A stretch of 64,000 nt of DNA from Bog-950 sp044225825 (lineage in GTDB: Bacteria; Bacteroidota; Bacteroidia; Chitinophagales; LD1): the NCBI GenBank assembly GCA_044225825.1, contig JBGAIB010000004.1, positions 248,001 through 312,000 of the forward strand, written 5' to 3'. A program made the translations under genes and the position numbers. The stretch's first letter is position 1; each line of letters begins with the position of its first letter. Under the pieces are notes generated by a model. The model had not been told where the DNA came from and did not search any database. It saw only the letters and a program-made list of their open reading frames with translations. This document shows positions 5,974-14,328 of the stretch, piece after piece.

Positions 5974-8298
5974 TTAGCGCGCAATCAGCAGGCGTTTGAT
6001 GCCGGTTTGGTTGCCGCTTTTTACTTTAACCAGGTAAACACCGGCAGGCAATTCAGCCACCGAAATACCGGTTGTAGAACTTTGCAGGCTTCCGGTTAGA
6101 ATTACCTGACCAAGCTGATTATTGATTTCATAAACCGATCCTTTGTCGAAATCACCTTTGACAAATACCTCGGTTTTGGCAGGGTTCGGTAACATGGCAA
6201 ACTCCAGACCTGTTAACTGCTGAATACCGGTTCCGTCGTTCTTAAGCGTGGTAACTACGGTGTTGGTGATTACAGGTGCATTAAAGTCGAAATAGATAGA
6301 GGCGGTATTGAATATCTGCGTACCAGGTGTAAGGCCTGCTTTTAATTTGGCATGTACCAGTATTGCACCCTGACTTGCAGCATAGTTAGCGCCGCTATCC
6401 GGCAGATTAATATTGGCAAAAGTAACCTGCAATTCATTGCCAACAATTTCGGCAGTATACTCATGCGTGGCATTTACCACTTTCACGGTAGTTAAGTCGA
6501 TGTTGTTGCTGATTTCATCGGTAATTCGAACGGTTTGAGCAGGTGCCGAACCGGTATTCTGGAAGCGGATACGATAGCTAACATCAGTAGTGTTGGCTGG
6601 TACCTCTCCGTTTTCGCCCATACCCTTAGGTGAAACTGCTTTATCGTTCGGATCCCATGAACCAACTACAGAGTCGTTCACAACCGACAGATTGTCGGCA
6701 GGGTTAACATCACCGGCAAGCGGAGCTACCCAAAGTGTATCTTCAGCAATGCTGCCCAATGGCAAGCTGTTATCAGCCAGTAACTCCACATAAATATAAT
6801 CGGCGCTGTAAGGCATCAGATTGCTGAAGTTAAACGTCAATAAACGGTTAGCCACATCGTGCGAAGCAGGCGTTATGCTGGTAGCCGTTAAGGTAGTTCC
6901 TGCAGGGTAGCGGTAAGTAACGGTGCCGTTCATCAGGATGGTACCGTTGTTATAGTAATCTAAATAAACCCATACCGGAAAACCAGGGGTTACAGTAGTT
7001 TGGTGGAACAGATAAGCGCTCAGATCCTGCACAGGAATATTGCTTACCTGCTGGCAGGTGCTGCTGCTGCAGCCGTTAGCATCTGTTGTGCTTAAACAAA
7101 CATTCCAGCTACCCTGACTGTTGTAAGCGTGAGAAGGATTTTGAAGGGTGGAAGTAGTGCCATCGCCAAAATCCCAATACCAACTTACCGGGTTGTAGGA
7201 TGAATAATCTACAAACTGAAAGCCATTGCTATTGCTATCGATATAGGCATAGAAAGCAGCCTGACAGGCAGGGATATTGTTTAGTGAATCGCAGGCATAT
7301 ACGTAATCGCTATACGAGCAGCTGTCGCCATTGGTATAAAAGATATTCATGGTAACGAGGTAAAAACCACAGGTAGGGTAAACGTGTGTAAGAGTATTAC
7401 TATTACCGGTGGAGCCGTCACCAAAATCCCAGTTTACTGAAAGTGGTGTAAAGGAAGAATCGTAATTAGCAACAAAGGTGTAGCTCTGTCCGCCAGTTGG
7501 TTGATTAGCCCAGGCATAAAAAGAACAATTGCCCGCGCCCTGAATGGTATAGCATTGGTAGCCGCTGCAACCATTGGCATCCACTACACTCAAGCAATAA
7601 GTGCCTCCTGTTAAATTACAGTTCACATCACCGGCAATACCGTTACTCCAGTAATAGGTGTAAGGGGGTGTGCCACCGGTTACAGTGCCAATCAGCCCCG
7701 GAAGCGGTCCGGCACATGGCGAATTAGGGGAGATGTTTACGTTCAGTTGGCAGCCTCCGCCATTATTACATGTGCTGCCAATACAACCGGTTGCATCGGT
7801 TACTGTTACGCACAAACTTTGGCCGGGTGCAAATTCACATGCGCCGCTCTGCGTACTGCCGTCGTTCCATACATAAGTAAATGGGCCAACGCCATTGTTG
7901 GTAACCACCTCGTAATGGCGATTACCGCCGATGCATATGCCGCTATCCTGCAATAATGCTACACTCAGTGTGCAAGTTGGGTTACTGGTAAACAGCACCA
8001 ATACGGTATCGCAGCTCAAAAAGCCATTGGCTGCCAGACACACATAAGCGGTCATCTGATCGGTTCCGCTGAAGCTTGAATCGGCACAAAAAACAAAGCC
8101 GCCCGGCACACCCGAAGGGATGCCCTGCTGTGGTGGGGTGATGATAGAAAATGTATCGAGCGTACTTCCATTGGCAGCGAACAATGTGGTATCGCACTGC
8201 CCGGGGGTAACCGAAACGGTATAGGTAATGGGCTGACTAAAGCCTGCTAACGCTATACAGGTGGCTATGGCTACCAGTAAGGTTTTAATCGGTTTCAT
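5974..8298 (-). CDS. Secreted PKD/SprB-repeat protein with T9SS type A sorting domain (paralogue 1)
   Basis: 774 aa. Signal peptide about 1-21 (MKPIKTLLVAIATCIALAGF). Cys-rich SprB-like repeats about 95-255 (GTPPYTYYWSNG, SVVDANGCSG). Two PKD domains with the WDFGDG signature at about 265-340 and 345-415. A large domain at about 425-690 carries SWDPNDKAVSPKG, the mark of the DUF7619/conserved-repeat domain of Bacteroidota secreted proteins. The C-terminal T9SS type A sorting domain is about 700-774 (LPNPAKTEVFVKG ... GVYLVKVKSGNQTGIKRLL). The product should cross the outer membrane by T9SS and be anchored or released at the surface. It shares domain order and long near-identical stretches with the gene at 11326; the two are clear duplicates. 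Exact role unknown; adhesion is plausible. Confidence 0.88.
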   Translation of the reverse strand: MKPIKTLLVAIATCIALAGFSQPITYTVSVTPGQCDTTLFAANGSTLDTFSIITPPQQGIPSGVPGGFVFCADSSFSGTDQMTAYVCLAANGFLSCDTVLVLFTSNPTCTLSVALLQDSGICIGGNRHYEVVTNNGVGPFTYVWNDGSTQSGACEFAPGQSLCVTVTDATGCIGSTCNNGGGCQLNVNISPNSPCAGPLPGLIGTVTGGTPPYTYYWSNGIAGDVNCNLTGGTYCLSVVDANGCSGYQCYTIQGAGNCSFYAWANQPTGGQSYTFVANYDSSFTPLSVNWDFGDGSTGNSNTLTHVYPTCGFYLVTMNIFYTNGDSCSYSDYVYACDSLNNIPACQAAFYAYIDSNSNGFQFVDYSSYNPVSWYWDFGDGTTSTLQNPSHAYNSQGSWNVCLSTTDANGCSSSTCQQVSNIPVQDLSAYLFHQTTVTPGFPVWVYLDYYNNGTILMNGTVTYRYPAGTTLTATSITPASHDVANRLLTFNFSNLMPYSADYIYVELLADNSLPLGSIAEDTLWVAPLAGDVNPADNLSVVNDSVVGSWDPNDKAVSPKGMGENGEVPANTTDVSYRIRFQNTGSAPAQTVRITDEISNNIDLTTVKVVNATHEYTAEIVGNELQVTFANINLPDSGANYAASQGAILVHAKLKAGLTPGTQIFNTASIYFDFNAPVITNTVVTTLKNDGTGIQQLTGLEFAMLPNPAKTEVFVKGDFDKGSVYEINNQLGQVILTGSLQSSTTGISVAELPAGVYLVKVKSGNQTGIKRLLIAR

Positions 8299-8421
8299 GT
8301 TTTTAATTTATGGGATTTACAAATGGTTCTTTAAATTCGATTTCGCAATTTTAACTGCCGGTGCTGCTCCTTGAGCTTGTGCCGGCTCTTTTTTTTATTG
8401 ACTTTCCTGGGCTTATTGGAT

Positions 8422-9792
8422 TTAGGGTTGAAGAATTAATTTGTGAATTTCCTTAGTGTCTGCTCCGGCCAGATACAACAAGTAAGTGCCTGCCGGCAAA
8501 CCGGCATTAGCCAGCGACAGATGGTAACTATTTACCGGTCCGGTTTCAAAATGCAATAAGGAACGGCCGGTAAGATCAGTAATAACTATTTCGCGTAAGC
8601 CATCTCCTGTTATAGTAAGTTGATCGGTAGCGGGGTTAGGGTAAACCTGCATGTGCTTCAAAGGCGTTTCGGTAATGCCGGTTGCATTTTTGTATACGGC
8701 CAATTGAGGCTGCTCAATGCATACGTTTCTCACCACTCCATATTCATTCACTACCTTAACACCGGTAATAGAAACTGCCAGGTTATGCCAGCCCGGTGCA
8801 TGAATAATTCCATCAATATTGTCATCAATAGGTAAACGGGCCCGCAAAGCAGGACCGCCACCTTCGGTATGGCTATGGTCGTTTCTGGATAAAGCAATTT
8901 CAACCAGGCCGCTGTTTTGCTTTTTTGTGTGCAAGCGCAAGCCGGCTGTATTTTGCAATATCCAGGAATTATCCATTAAGATGTCGGCACCATCTGTATT
9001 AAAAAAACCATTATCCAATTGTAGGGTCAATGCCAAACCATAGGCGTCGCTTAAAGCCCCCGTATTGCCCAGATACAAGTCCATTACCAGTGTATCTCCA
9101 TCCTGCACCGAATCGCCGTTCAACGATACCAGATATACCGGAACGGCATAAGCCGAGCAAGTGCTGGTATCTACCGCCTTAACCGGAAACAGACCAACGC
9201 TATCGTCGTAATGGGCAGCTACAACGCCCAAATCCTGGTCATCTACAATGCCATCCCCGTTGCAATCAGCAGCACCGGGATCGCTATTCAGATAAGCGGA
9301 GGGTTGCCAGGCCAAGGCGGTCATAGCAGAAGAGTCGAGCCGGGCAGGGCCGGTTAAACCGGCCGCCAGGCCAATGTTTAGTAAGTCGTAGTGTTGTACT
9401 ACGCCGTTTTGGTCGGCATCGCCGGGATAGATGAAACTGTTGGAAGGTAAAATGTTGACAAAAACCGAGGCTGTATCTGTTTCTCCTCCCGCTGTTATTG
9501 CATAGCGGAAATTATCGGTGCCGGTAAATACCGGGTTGGGACAGTAGGAAATGTATCGTCCGTTAATAGTAACCTGTCCGTTAACGGGTTGCGTAACAAT
9601 TTGCAAAACCGGTGCGCCCAGGCTATCTATGCCATCATTGGCAGCAACATCCAGGTAATTTAAGCAGGCTCCTGTTAATACACCATATAAATCGTTCTGA
9701 GCCGTGAACGAGGCTGCTTTTGTGCCTACCGCACAAAGCAAGAACGCCATACTTAAGGCTGCTCCTAATATGCTTTTCCTGTTCCACTCCAT
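8422..9792 (-). CDS. Secreted protein with cadherin-like and dockerin/EF-hand-like repeats and T9SS type A sorting domain
   Basis: 456 aa from the ATG at 9790-9792, chosen because a signal peptide follows (MEWNRKSILGAALSMAFLLC...); a longer frame upstream has no secretion signal. Residues about 30-110 look like a cadherin-like/Ig bacterial domain (AANDGIDSLG...VNGQVTINGRYISYCP...FTGTDNFRYAI). Two dockerin-like Ca-binding repeats follow: GDADQNGVVQHYDLLNIGLA and AADCNGDGIVDDQDLGVV. A beta-sandwich at about 215-370 precedes the T9SS-A sorting domain at about 380-456 (VYPNPATDQLTITG ... LPAGTYLLYLAG). It is a surface or secreted protein of unknown target. It sits between the two PKD paralogues and head to head with the gene at 9886. 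Confidence 0.83.
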   Translation of the reverse strand: MEWNRKSILGAALSMAFLLCAVGTKAASFTAQNDLYGVLTGACLNYLDVAANDGIDSLGAPVLQIVTQPVNGQVTINGRYISYCPNPVFTGTDNFRYAITAGGETDTASVFVNILPSNSFIYPGDADQNGVVQHYDLLNIGLAAGLTGPARLDSSAMTALAWQPSAYLNSDPGAADCNGDGIVDDQDLGVVAAHYDDSVGLFPVKAVDTSTCSAYAVPVYLVSLNGDSVQDGDTLVMDLYLGNTGALSDAYGLALTLQLDNGFFNTDGADILMDNSWILQNTAGLRLHTKKQNSGLVEIALSRNDHSHTEGGGPALRARLPIDDNIDGIIHAPGWHNLAVSITGVKVVNEYGVVRNVCIEQPQLAVYKNATGITETPLKHMQVYPNPATDQLTITGDGLREIVITDLTGRSLLHFETGPVNSYHLSLANAGLPAGTYLLYLAGADTKEIHKLILQP

Positions 9793-9885
9793 ACCTACTC
9801 TTTTTATCACGATACAAATATGTAACACCTTTGTGTTAGAAATTAATACATTTTTTGCTATCTTTCGGATAATTTTAAAATTAAT

Positions 9886-11322
9886 ATGAGTGTTCTCCAC
9901 GATATAAGTCCGCGCCTGGCGGAAATTTACCTGGTGCTCTCCGAAACGGAAAAGCGCCATTTGCTGCGGTATTTGCAATCGTCCTATTTTACCGGTAATA
10001 AAGCATTATCCGCCTTGCACGCGCAGTTGACACAAGTTAACCAGGATGAAGCAATCGATAAACAAAAATTATGGAAGGCAATTTTCGGAAAGCAGAGCTA
10101 TGATGAGAAAAAGTTCAGGTATCTGGTGTCGGACCTGCTTGACAGCATTAGTCAATTTCTTTACCTGGAACACATACAACAGCAAAAACCCGGTTATGTC
10201 AGAATTATAAGCGAAGCCCTTAATGGTAGGAATGCTGTGCTTAACCATGCCGCTATAGCTAACAAATTGCAAAAACCAACCAGGGAGGCAATGCTTAACC
10301 GTAGCCCTCAATGGTATCTCGAGAAACACTTCGAAGCCCAATTGGTGGAAGAGTCGCATACCGGCAGTTTAAAGGAGTACCGCAAATACCTGAGTGAACA
10401 CCGAACAGAGGAACCCTCGGGCCTTGATATCTATTACATTATTGAAAAATTGCGCGACCTGTGCACCATTGCCAACGATAACAATGTGCTGGGGCTGGAA
10501 CATTCGGCCTATAATGCTGAAGCCATATTGAGTTTGGCTGCCGAAAATTGCTTTGCCGAAAATGCTTTTGTGCAGGCCTATCTGTTCGTTTACCGGCTGT
10601 TAACTACCCGCCATCCCAAGGCTTATACACAACTTAAAAAAGTAATTGCCGAACAAGGTTACGATATGGATTTGAATACCCTGGCAGAGCTGTTTACCTA
10701 TGCCCGTAACTTTTGTATTGCAAGGGTTAATGCCGGTGAAGAAAGCTTTTTTGATGAGTTGTTTGAGTTATACGAACAAGGCCTTGAGAAACAAATTTTG
10801 CTGGTAAACGGCGAGTTAAACGAAAGGAACTTTAAGAACATTGTTACCACTGCCCTGCGAACCGGCCGGTACGAATGGACGCTGGATTTTATTAACGACT
10901 ACCGGTACAAGTTAAACAAGCGGGTTCGGGAGAATGCTTATAACTATAATCTGGCTAACTATTACTTTCATAAACGCCAGTATAACCTGGTGTTGCGCAA
11001 CTTGCAGAAGGTGCAATTAAGTGATCTTTTTTATGGTTTGGATGCCCGCAGCATGATGTTGAAATGCTATTACGAAACCGACGAAAAAGAAGCATTTATG
11101 AATGCCTATCAAAGCTTTCGGATGTTTGTGCAACGTCGGAAGAATGTAAGCGAACAACACCGCCGCAATTACCTGAACTTTTTACGCCTTGCTAAAAAGC
11201 TGATGAACCTGCGGCCACGCAGCAGCGATGCCGCAAAAATTGTTGCAGAAATTGAAGCCAGCAAGGCTATTGCGGATAAAAACTGGTTGCTGGAAAAGGC
11301 AAGGGTGTTTTTACCGGTATGA
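9886..11322 (+). CDS. Large helical protein of unknown function, 478 aa
   Basis: No signal peptide and no membrane segment. The sequence is almost wholly alpha-helical with TPR-like spacing (for example YNYNLANYYFHKRQYNLVLRNL and FYGLDARSMMLKCYYETDEKEAFM). I recognise no named family. The ATG at 9886 is preceded by TATCTTTC (9859-9866, one mismatch to the -7 consensus) and TTTG 25 nt further up, which would give a very short leader. It is divergent from the dockerin-like T9SS gene (93-nt spacing) and its stop lies only 3 nt from the stop of the convergent T9SS gene at 11326. A cytoplasmic scaffold or TPR-type role is possible but unproven. Confidence 0.75.
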   Translation: MSVLHDISPRLAEIYLVLSETEKRHLLRYLQSSYFTGNKALSALHAQLTQVNQDEAIDKQKLWKAIFGKQSYDEKKFRYLVSDLLDSISQFLYLEHIQQQKPGYVRIISEALNGRNAVLNHAAIANKLQKPTREAMLNRSPQWYLEKHFEAQLVEESHTGSLKEYRKYLSEHRTEEPSGLDIYYIIEKLRDLCTIANDNNVLGLEHSAYNAEAILSLAAENCFAENAFVQAYLFVYRLLTTRHPKAYTQLKKVIAEQGYDMDLNTLAELFTYARNFCIARVNAGEESFFDELFELYEQGLEKQILLVNGELNERNFKNIVTTALRTGRYEWTLDFINDYRYKLNKRVRENAYNYNLANYYFHKRQYNLVLRNLQKVQLSDLFYGLDARSMMLKCYYETDEKEAFMNAYQSFRMFVQRRKNVSEQHRRNYLNFLRLAKKLMNLRPRSSDAAKIVAEIEASKAIADKNWLLEKARVFLPV

Positions 11323-11325
11323 TAG

Positions 11326-13656
11326 TTAATGGGCTATAATCAAGCGTTTAACTGCACTTTGATTCCCGCTTCTGACCTTTACCAGATAAACACCTGACGG
11401 CAACCCTGCTACCGAAAGGCTGGCTGCGTTACCATATAGATTACCGGAGCGAACCAACTGTCCTAAACGATTGAATAGATCATAGGTTGCTCCTCTGTCA
11501 AATTCCCCGGTTAAATAAACAACCTCATTCACCGGGTTGGGTTGTAGGCTGAAAGCGAAAGTCTCCCCTGACTGTAATCCCGTCAACTCATTTTTGAGCG
11601 TGGTAATTACCGTATTGGTAATTACAGGCGCATTGAAGTCAAAGTAAATAGCTGCCGTATTGAAAAGCTGTGTTCCGGGTAGTAAACCGGGCTTTAACCT
11701 GGTCTGCACTAAAATTGCACCCTGGCTGGCCGAATAATCTGCACCGCTATCCGGAAGGTTAATATTGGCGAACCACACCTTTAACGTATCACCCGTAAGT
11801 TGCCAGGTATGGTCATGTGTAGCATTTACCACCCTTACGGAGCTTAATTCAATATTCGGGCTAATTTTATCTGCAACAAGTACATTGTGTGCAGGTGCCG
11901 AGCCGGTATTCTGAAATCGGATCCGGTAGCTCACTTCTGTAGTATTTGCGGGAACTTCCCCGGTTTGGCCAATACCTTTAGGTGCTACGGCTTTATCATT
12001 AGGATCCCAGGAACCTACTACTGAATCGTTGATAAACGATATGTTATCGGAAGGATTTATATCCCCTGCCAGTGGCGCAACCCATAAAGTATCCTCTGCA
12101 ATACTGCCCAAAGGAAGGCCGTTAGCGGCAAGTAGCTCCACGTAAATATAATTAGAGCTTAATGGCAATAGGTTGTTGAACGTAAAGGTTAATAAACGGT
12201 TAGTTACATCATGCAGAACCGGTGCCTGACTGGTAGCGGTTACGGTAGTTCCCACAGGATAACGGTAAGTAACTGTACCATTCATTAAAGTGGTTCCTGC
12301 ATTGTAGTAATCCAGGTAAGTCCATACAGGAAAACCGGGTGTAACTGTACTTTGATGAAACAAATAAGCGCTTAGATCCTGCGAGCTGATGTTACTTACC
12401 GTATTACAACTGGTGCTGCTGCAACCATTGGCATCGGTGGTGGTTAAGCATACCTGCCAACTTCCCTGTGTATCGTAAGTATGTAATGGGTTTTGAATAG
12501 TTGAACTATCGCCATCACCAAAATCCCATATCCAGCTAACGGGATTGTATACTGAGTAGTCGACGAACTGCAGGCTGTTACCCGTTGTTATGTACGAGGC
12601 GAAAGATGATTGACAGGAAGGAATGTTACCCGCAGAATCGCAGGCATATACATAATCGCTGAAAGTGCAGGTATCGCCTGTGGTGTAAACTATCTGCACA
12701 GTTGCCCGATAAAGGCCACAAGCCGCATACAAATGGGTAACCTGGCTTCCGCTGGCAACTGAACTGTCTCCAAAATCCCAATTGATAGAGGCCGCCGTGT
12801 AAATACTATTGTCGTATTCTGCGTTAAAATAGGTGGGCTGTCCGGTTAATGCCGGTTGGCCCAGCGAATAGAATACACAATTACCGATCCCCGGTATGCT
12901 ATAGCATTGTGTTGCAACGCAGTTATCGGCATCAGTCACAGTTACGCAATACGAGCCGCTGCTCATATTACAAACCGTTTGAGTATACGCTCCGAAACTC
13001 CAGCTATAATTATAAGGAGGTGTGCCCCCGGAAACATCGGCAGTTATGCCCGGGAGCGGACCGGTACAGGTGGTGTTCTGCGAAACAAGCACCTGCAAAT
13101 GGCAATTACCGGAGTTGGAACAGGCAACACCCACGCAACCAAGGTTATCAGTTACGGTTACACACAGATTTTGCCCGGGCGCACTCAAACAGGCGTTATT
13201 GGCTGTTTCGCCATTGTTCCACAGATAACTAATCATGCTACCGCTGCTATTGTTAACGATTGCCGAGTAGCTGCTATACCCACCGATACAGATACCGCTA
13301 TCCTCCAGTAAAAACACTTGTAGCGAGCAAGAATTTTGTGGGAACAGATAAATCAGGAATGTATCGCACACCACTATACTGCTATCACCATAGCAGCCGT
13401 ACACCAGCATTTGATCGCTGCTGTTAAAAGCAGAATCGGCACAATAAACACCGGTACTGCCCGCAGGGATAACCGCACCGGTTTGCGGAGGATTTATTAC
13501 AAAGAAACTATCTACCCCGGGACCGTCCGGAGGTGCCGGCCATATTGTATCGCATTGTCCGGGTACAACATACATGTTATAACTGGCATACTGGCCAAAC
13601 ACGGCATTGCTGACAAAGCAGCCTGCTACAAGCAGAAAGAAGTAGATGTTTTTCAT
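11326..13656 (-). CDS. Secreted PKD/SprB-repeat protein with T9SS type A sorting domain (paralogue 2)
   Basis: 776 aa, collinear with the protein at 5974-8298: signal peptide about 1-21 (MKNIYFFLLVAGCFVSNAVF), SprB-like Cys-rich repeats, two PKD domains (INWDFGDSS and WIWDFGDGDSS), the DUF7619-like region with SWDPNDKAVAPKGIG, and the T9SS type A domain (LQPNPVNEVVYLTGEF ... GVYLVKVRSGNQSAVKRLI). The C-terminal 350 residues are the most conserved between the copies; the N-terminal third is more diverged (PFTYVWNDGSTQS in copy 1, ISYLWNNGETANN in copy 2). That suggests an old duplication with the ligand-facing part diverging, or conversion of the C-terminal half. No terminator is visible between its stop and that of the convergent gene 3 nt away. 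Confidence 0.88.
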   Translation of the reverse strand: MKNIYFFLLVAGCFVSNAVFGQYASYNMYVVPGQCDTIWPAPPDGPGVDSFFVINPPQTGAVIPAGSTGVYCADSAFNSSDQMLVYGCYGDSSIVVCDTFLIYLFPQNSCSLQVFLLEDSGICIGGYSSYSAIVNNSSGSMISYLWNNGETANNACLSAPGQNLCVTVTDNLGCVGVACSNSGNCHLQVLVSQNTTCTGPLPGITADVSGGTPPYNYSWSFGAYTQTVCNMSSGSYCVTVTDADNCVATQCYSIPGIGNCVFYSLGQPALTGQPTYFNAEYDNSIYTAASINWDFGDSSVASGSQVTHLYAACGLYRATVQIVYTTGDTCTFSDYVYACDSAGNIPSCQSSFASYITTGNSLQFVDYSVYNPVSWIWDFGDGDSSTIQNPLHTYDTQGSWQVCLTTTDANGCSSTSCNTVSNISSQDLSAYLFHQSTVTPGFPVWTYLDYYNAGTTLMNGTVTYRYPVGTTVTATSQAPVLHDVTNRLLTFTFNNLLPLSSNYIYVELLAANGLPLGSIAEDTLWVAPLAGDINPSDNISFINDSVVGSWDPNDKAVAPKGIGQTGEVPANTTEVSYRIRFQNTGSAPAHNVLVADKISPNIELSSVRVVNATHDHTWQLTGDTLKVWFANINLPDSGADYSASQGAILVQTRLKPGLLPGTQLFNTAAIYFDFNAPVITNTVITTLKNELTGLQSGETFAFSLQPNPVNEVVYLTGEFDRGATYDLFNRLGQLVRSGNLYGNAASLSVAGLPSGVYLVKVRSGNQSAVKRLIIAH

Positions 13657-13811
13657 AGGTTTTATGGATGGTTTCGAAAATTAACCTGGGGTTCAGGCAA
13701 GTTAAGCTTAAAAATAAGGACCTATTCCCGTTCCTGCAAACATTTTTAATGCACAGAAAATCAGCAGAATGGCAGGGTTAAAATACCGGTTTCAGCATTA
13801 TTGTTATTTTC

Positions 13812-14210
13812 ATGAGAAATAAATCATACGCTATGAATATTCCTGCCGGTGAACAGGCTGTCATGCCTTATTTACTTCTAGAAGGCGCTGAAAAGTTTAT
13901 TGCATTTGTGGTTGCTGTTTTTAATGCCGAAGTACAAAACCGTATACATACCCCTGAAGGCAATATAAGGCATGCGCATGTTACCATCAATGGCTGTTCG
14001 ATCATGCTGGCCGATGCCACCAAAGATTTTCCGGCATGCACCACAGGTTTGTTTCTGTATGTTGAAGATGCAAAAGCTGCCTTGGAAAAGGCCCTTCAAT
14101 TAGGCGGTTTAAGCATTATGGAACCCGTGCCTACTCCATATGCAAGTATCGCAGCCGGTTTTAAAGACCCATTCGGCAACACCTGGTGGCCGGCAACCCC
14201 TTTAGCGTAA
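13812..14210 (+). CDS. VOC-superfamily (glyoxalase/PhnB-like) protein
   Basis: 132 aa with the PhnB-like glyoxalase/dioxygenase layout: an N-terminal strand-helix (VMPYLLLEGAEKFIAFVVAVF), the H/N-rich strand RHAHVTINGCSIMLAD, the strand TTGLFLYVEDAKAALEKA, and the terminal AAGFKDPFGNTWWPA. PhnB-like VOC proteins are small cytoplasmic dimers. Many have no known substrate and often lack the full metal triad, so no reaction is assigned. An in-frame ATG at 13833 would trim seven residues and cannot be excluded. Free-standing gene. Confidence 0.8.
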   Translation: MRNKSYAMNIPAGEQAVMPYLLLEGAEKFIAFVVAVFNAEVQNRIHTPEGNIRHAHVTINGCSIMLADATKDFPACTTGLFLYVEDAKAALEKALQLGGLSIMEPVPTPYASIAAGFKDPFGNTWWPATPLA

Positions 14211-14301
14211 TTACCGCTAACCTGCATGGTCCATTTTAACCGGCGGTTAAACTTTCTTATCCATATTTGCCTATGGTACTTTTACAGTGCGTAATAAGTA
14301 C

Positions 14302-14309
14302 TATTTTTG
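14302..14309 (+). promoter_or_regulatory. Bacteroidota-type -7 element (TATTTTTG)
   Basis: An exact TAnnTTTG match 19 nt before the ATG at 14329. No clear -33 TTG at the right distance. Confidence 0.4.
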
Positions 14310-14328
14310 AGCACAGCAATATATTCCG

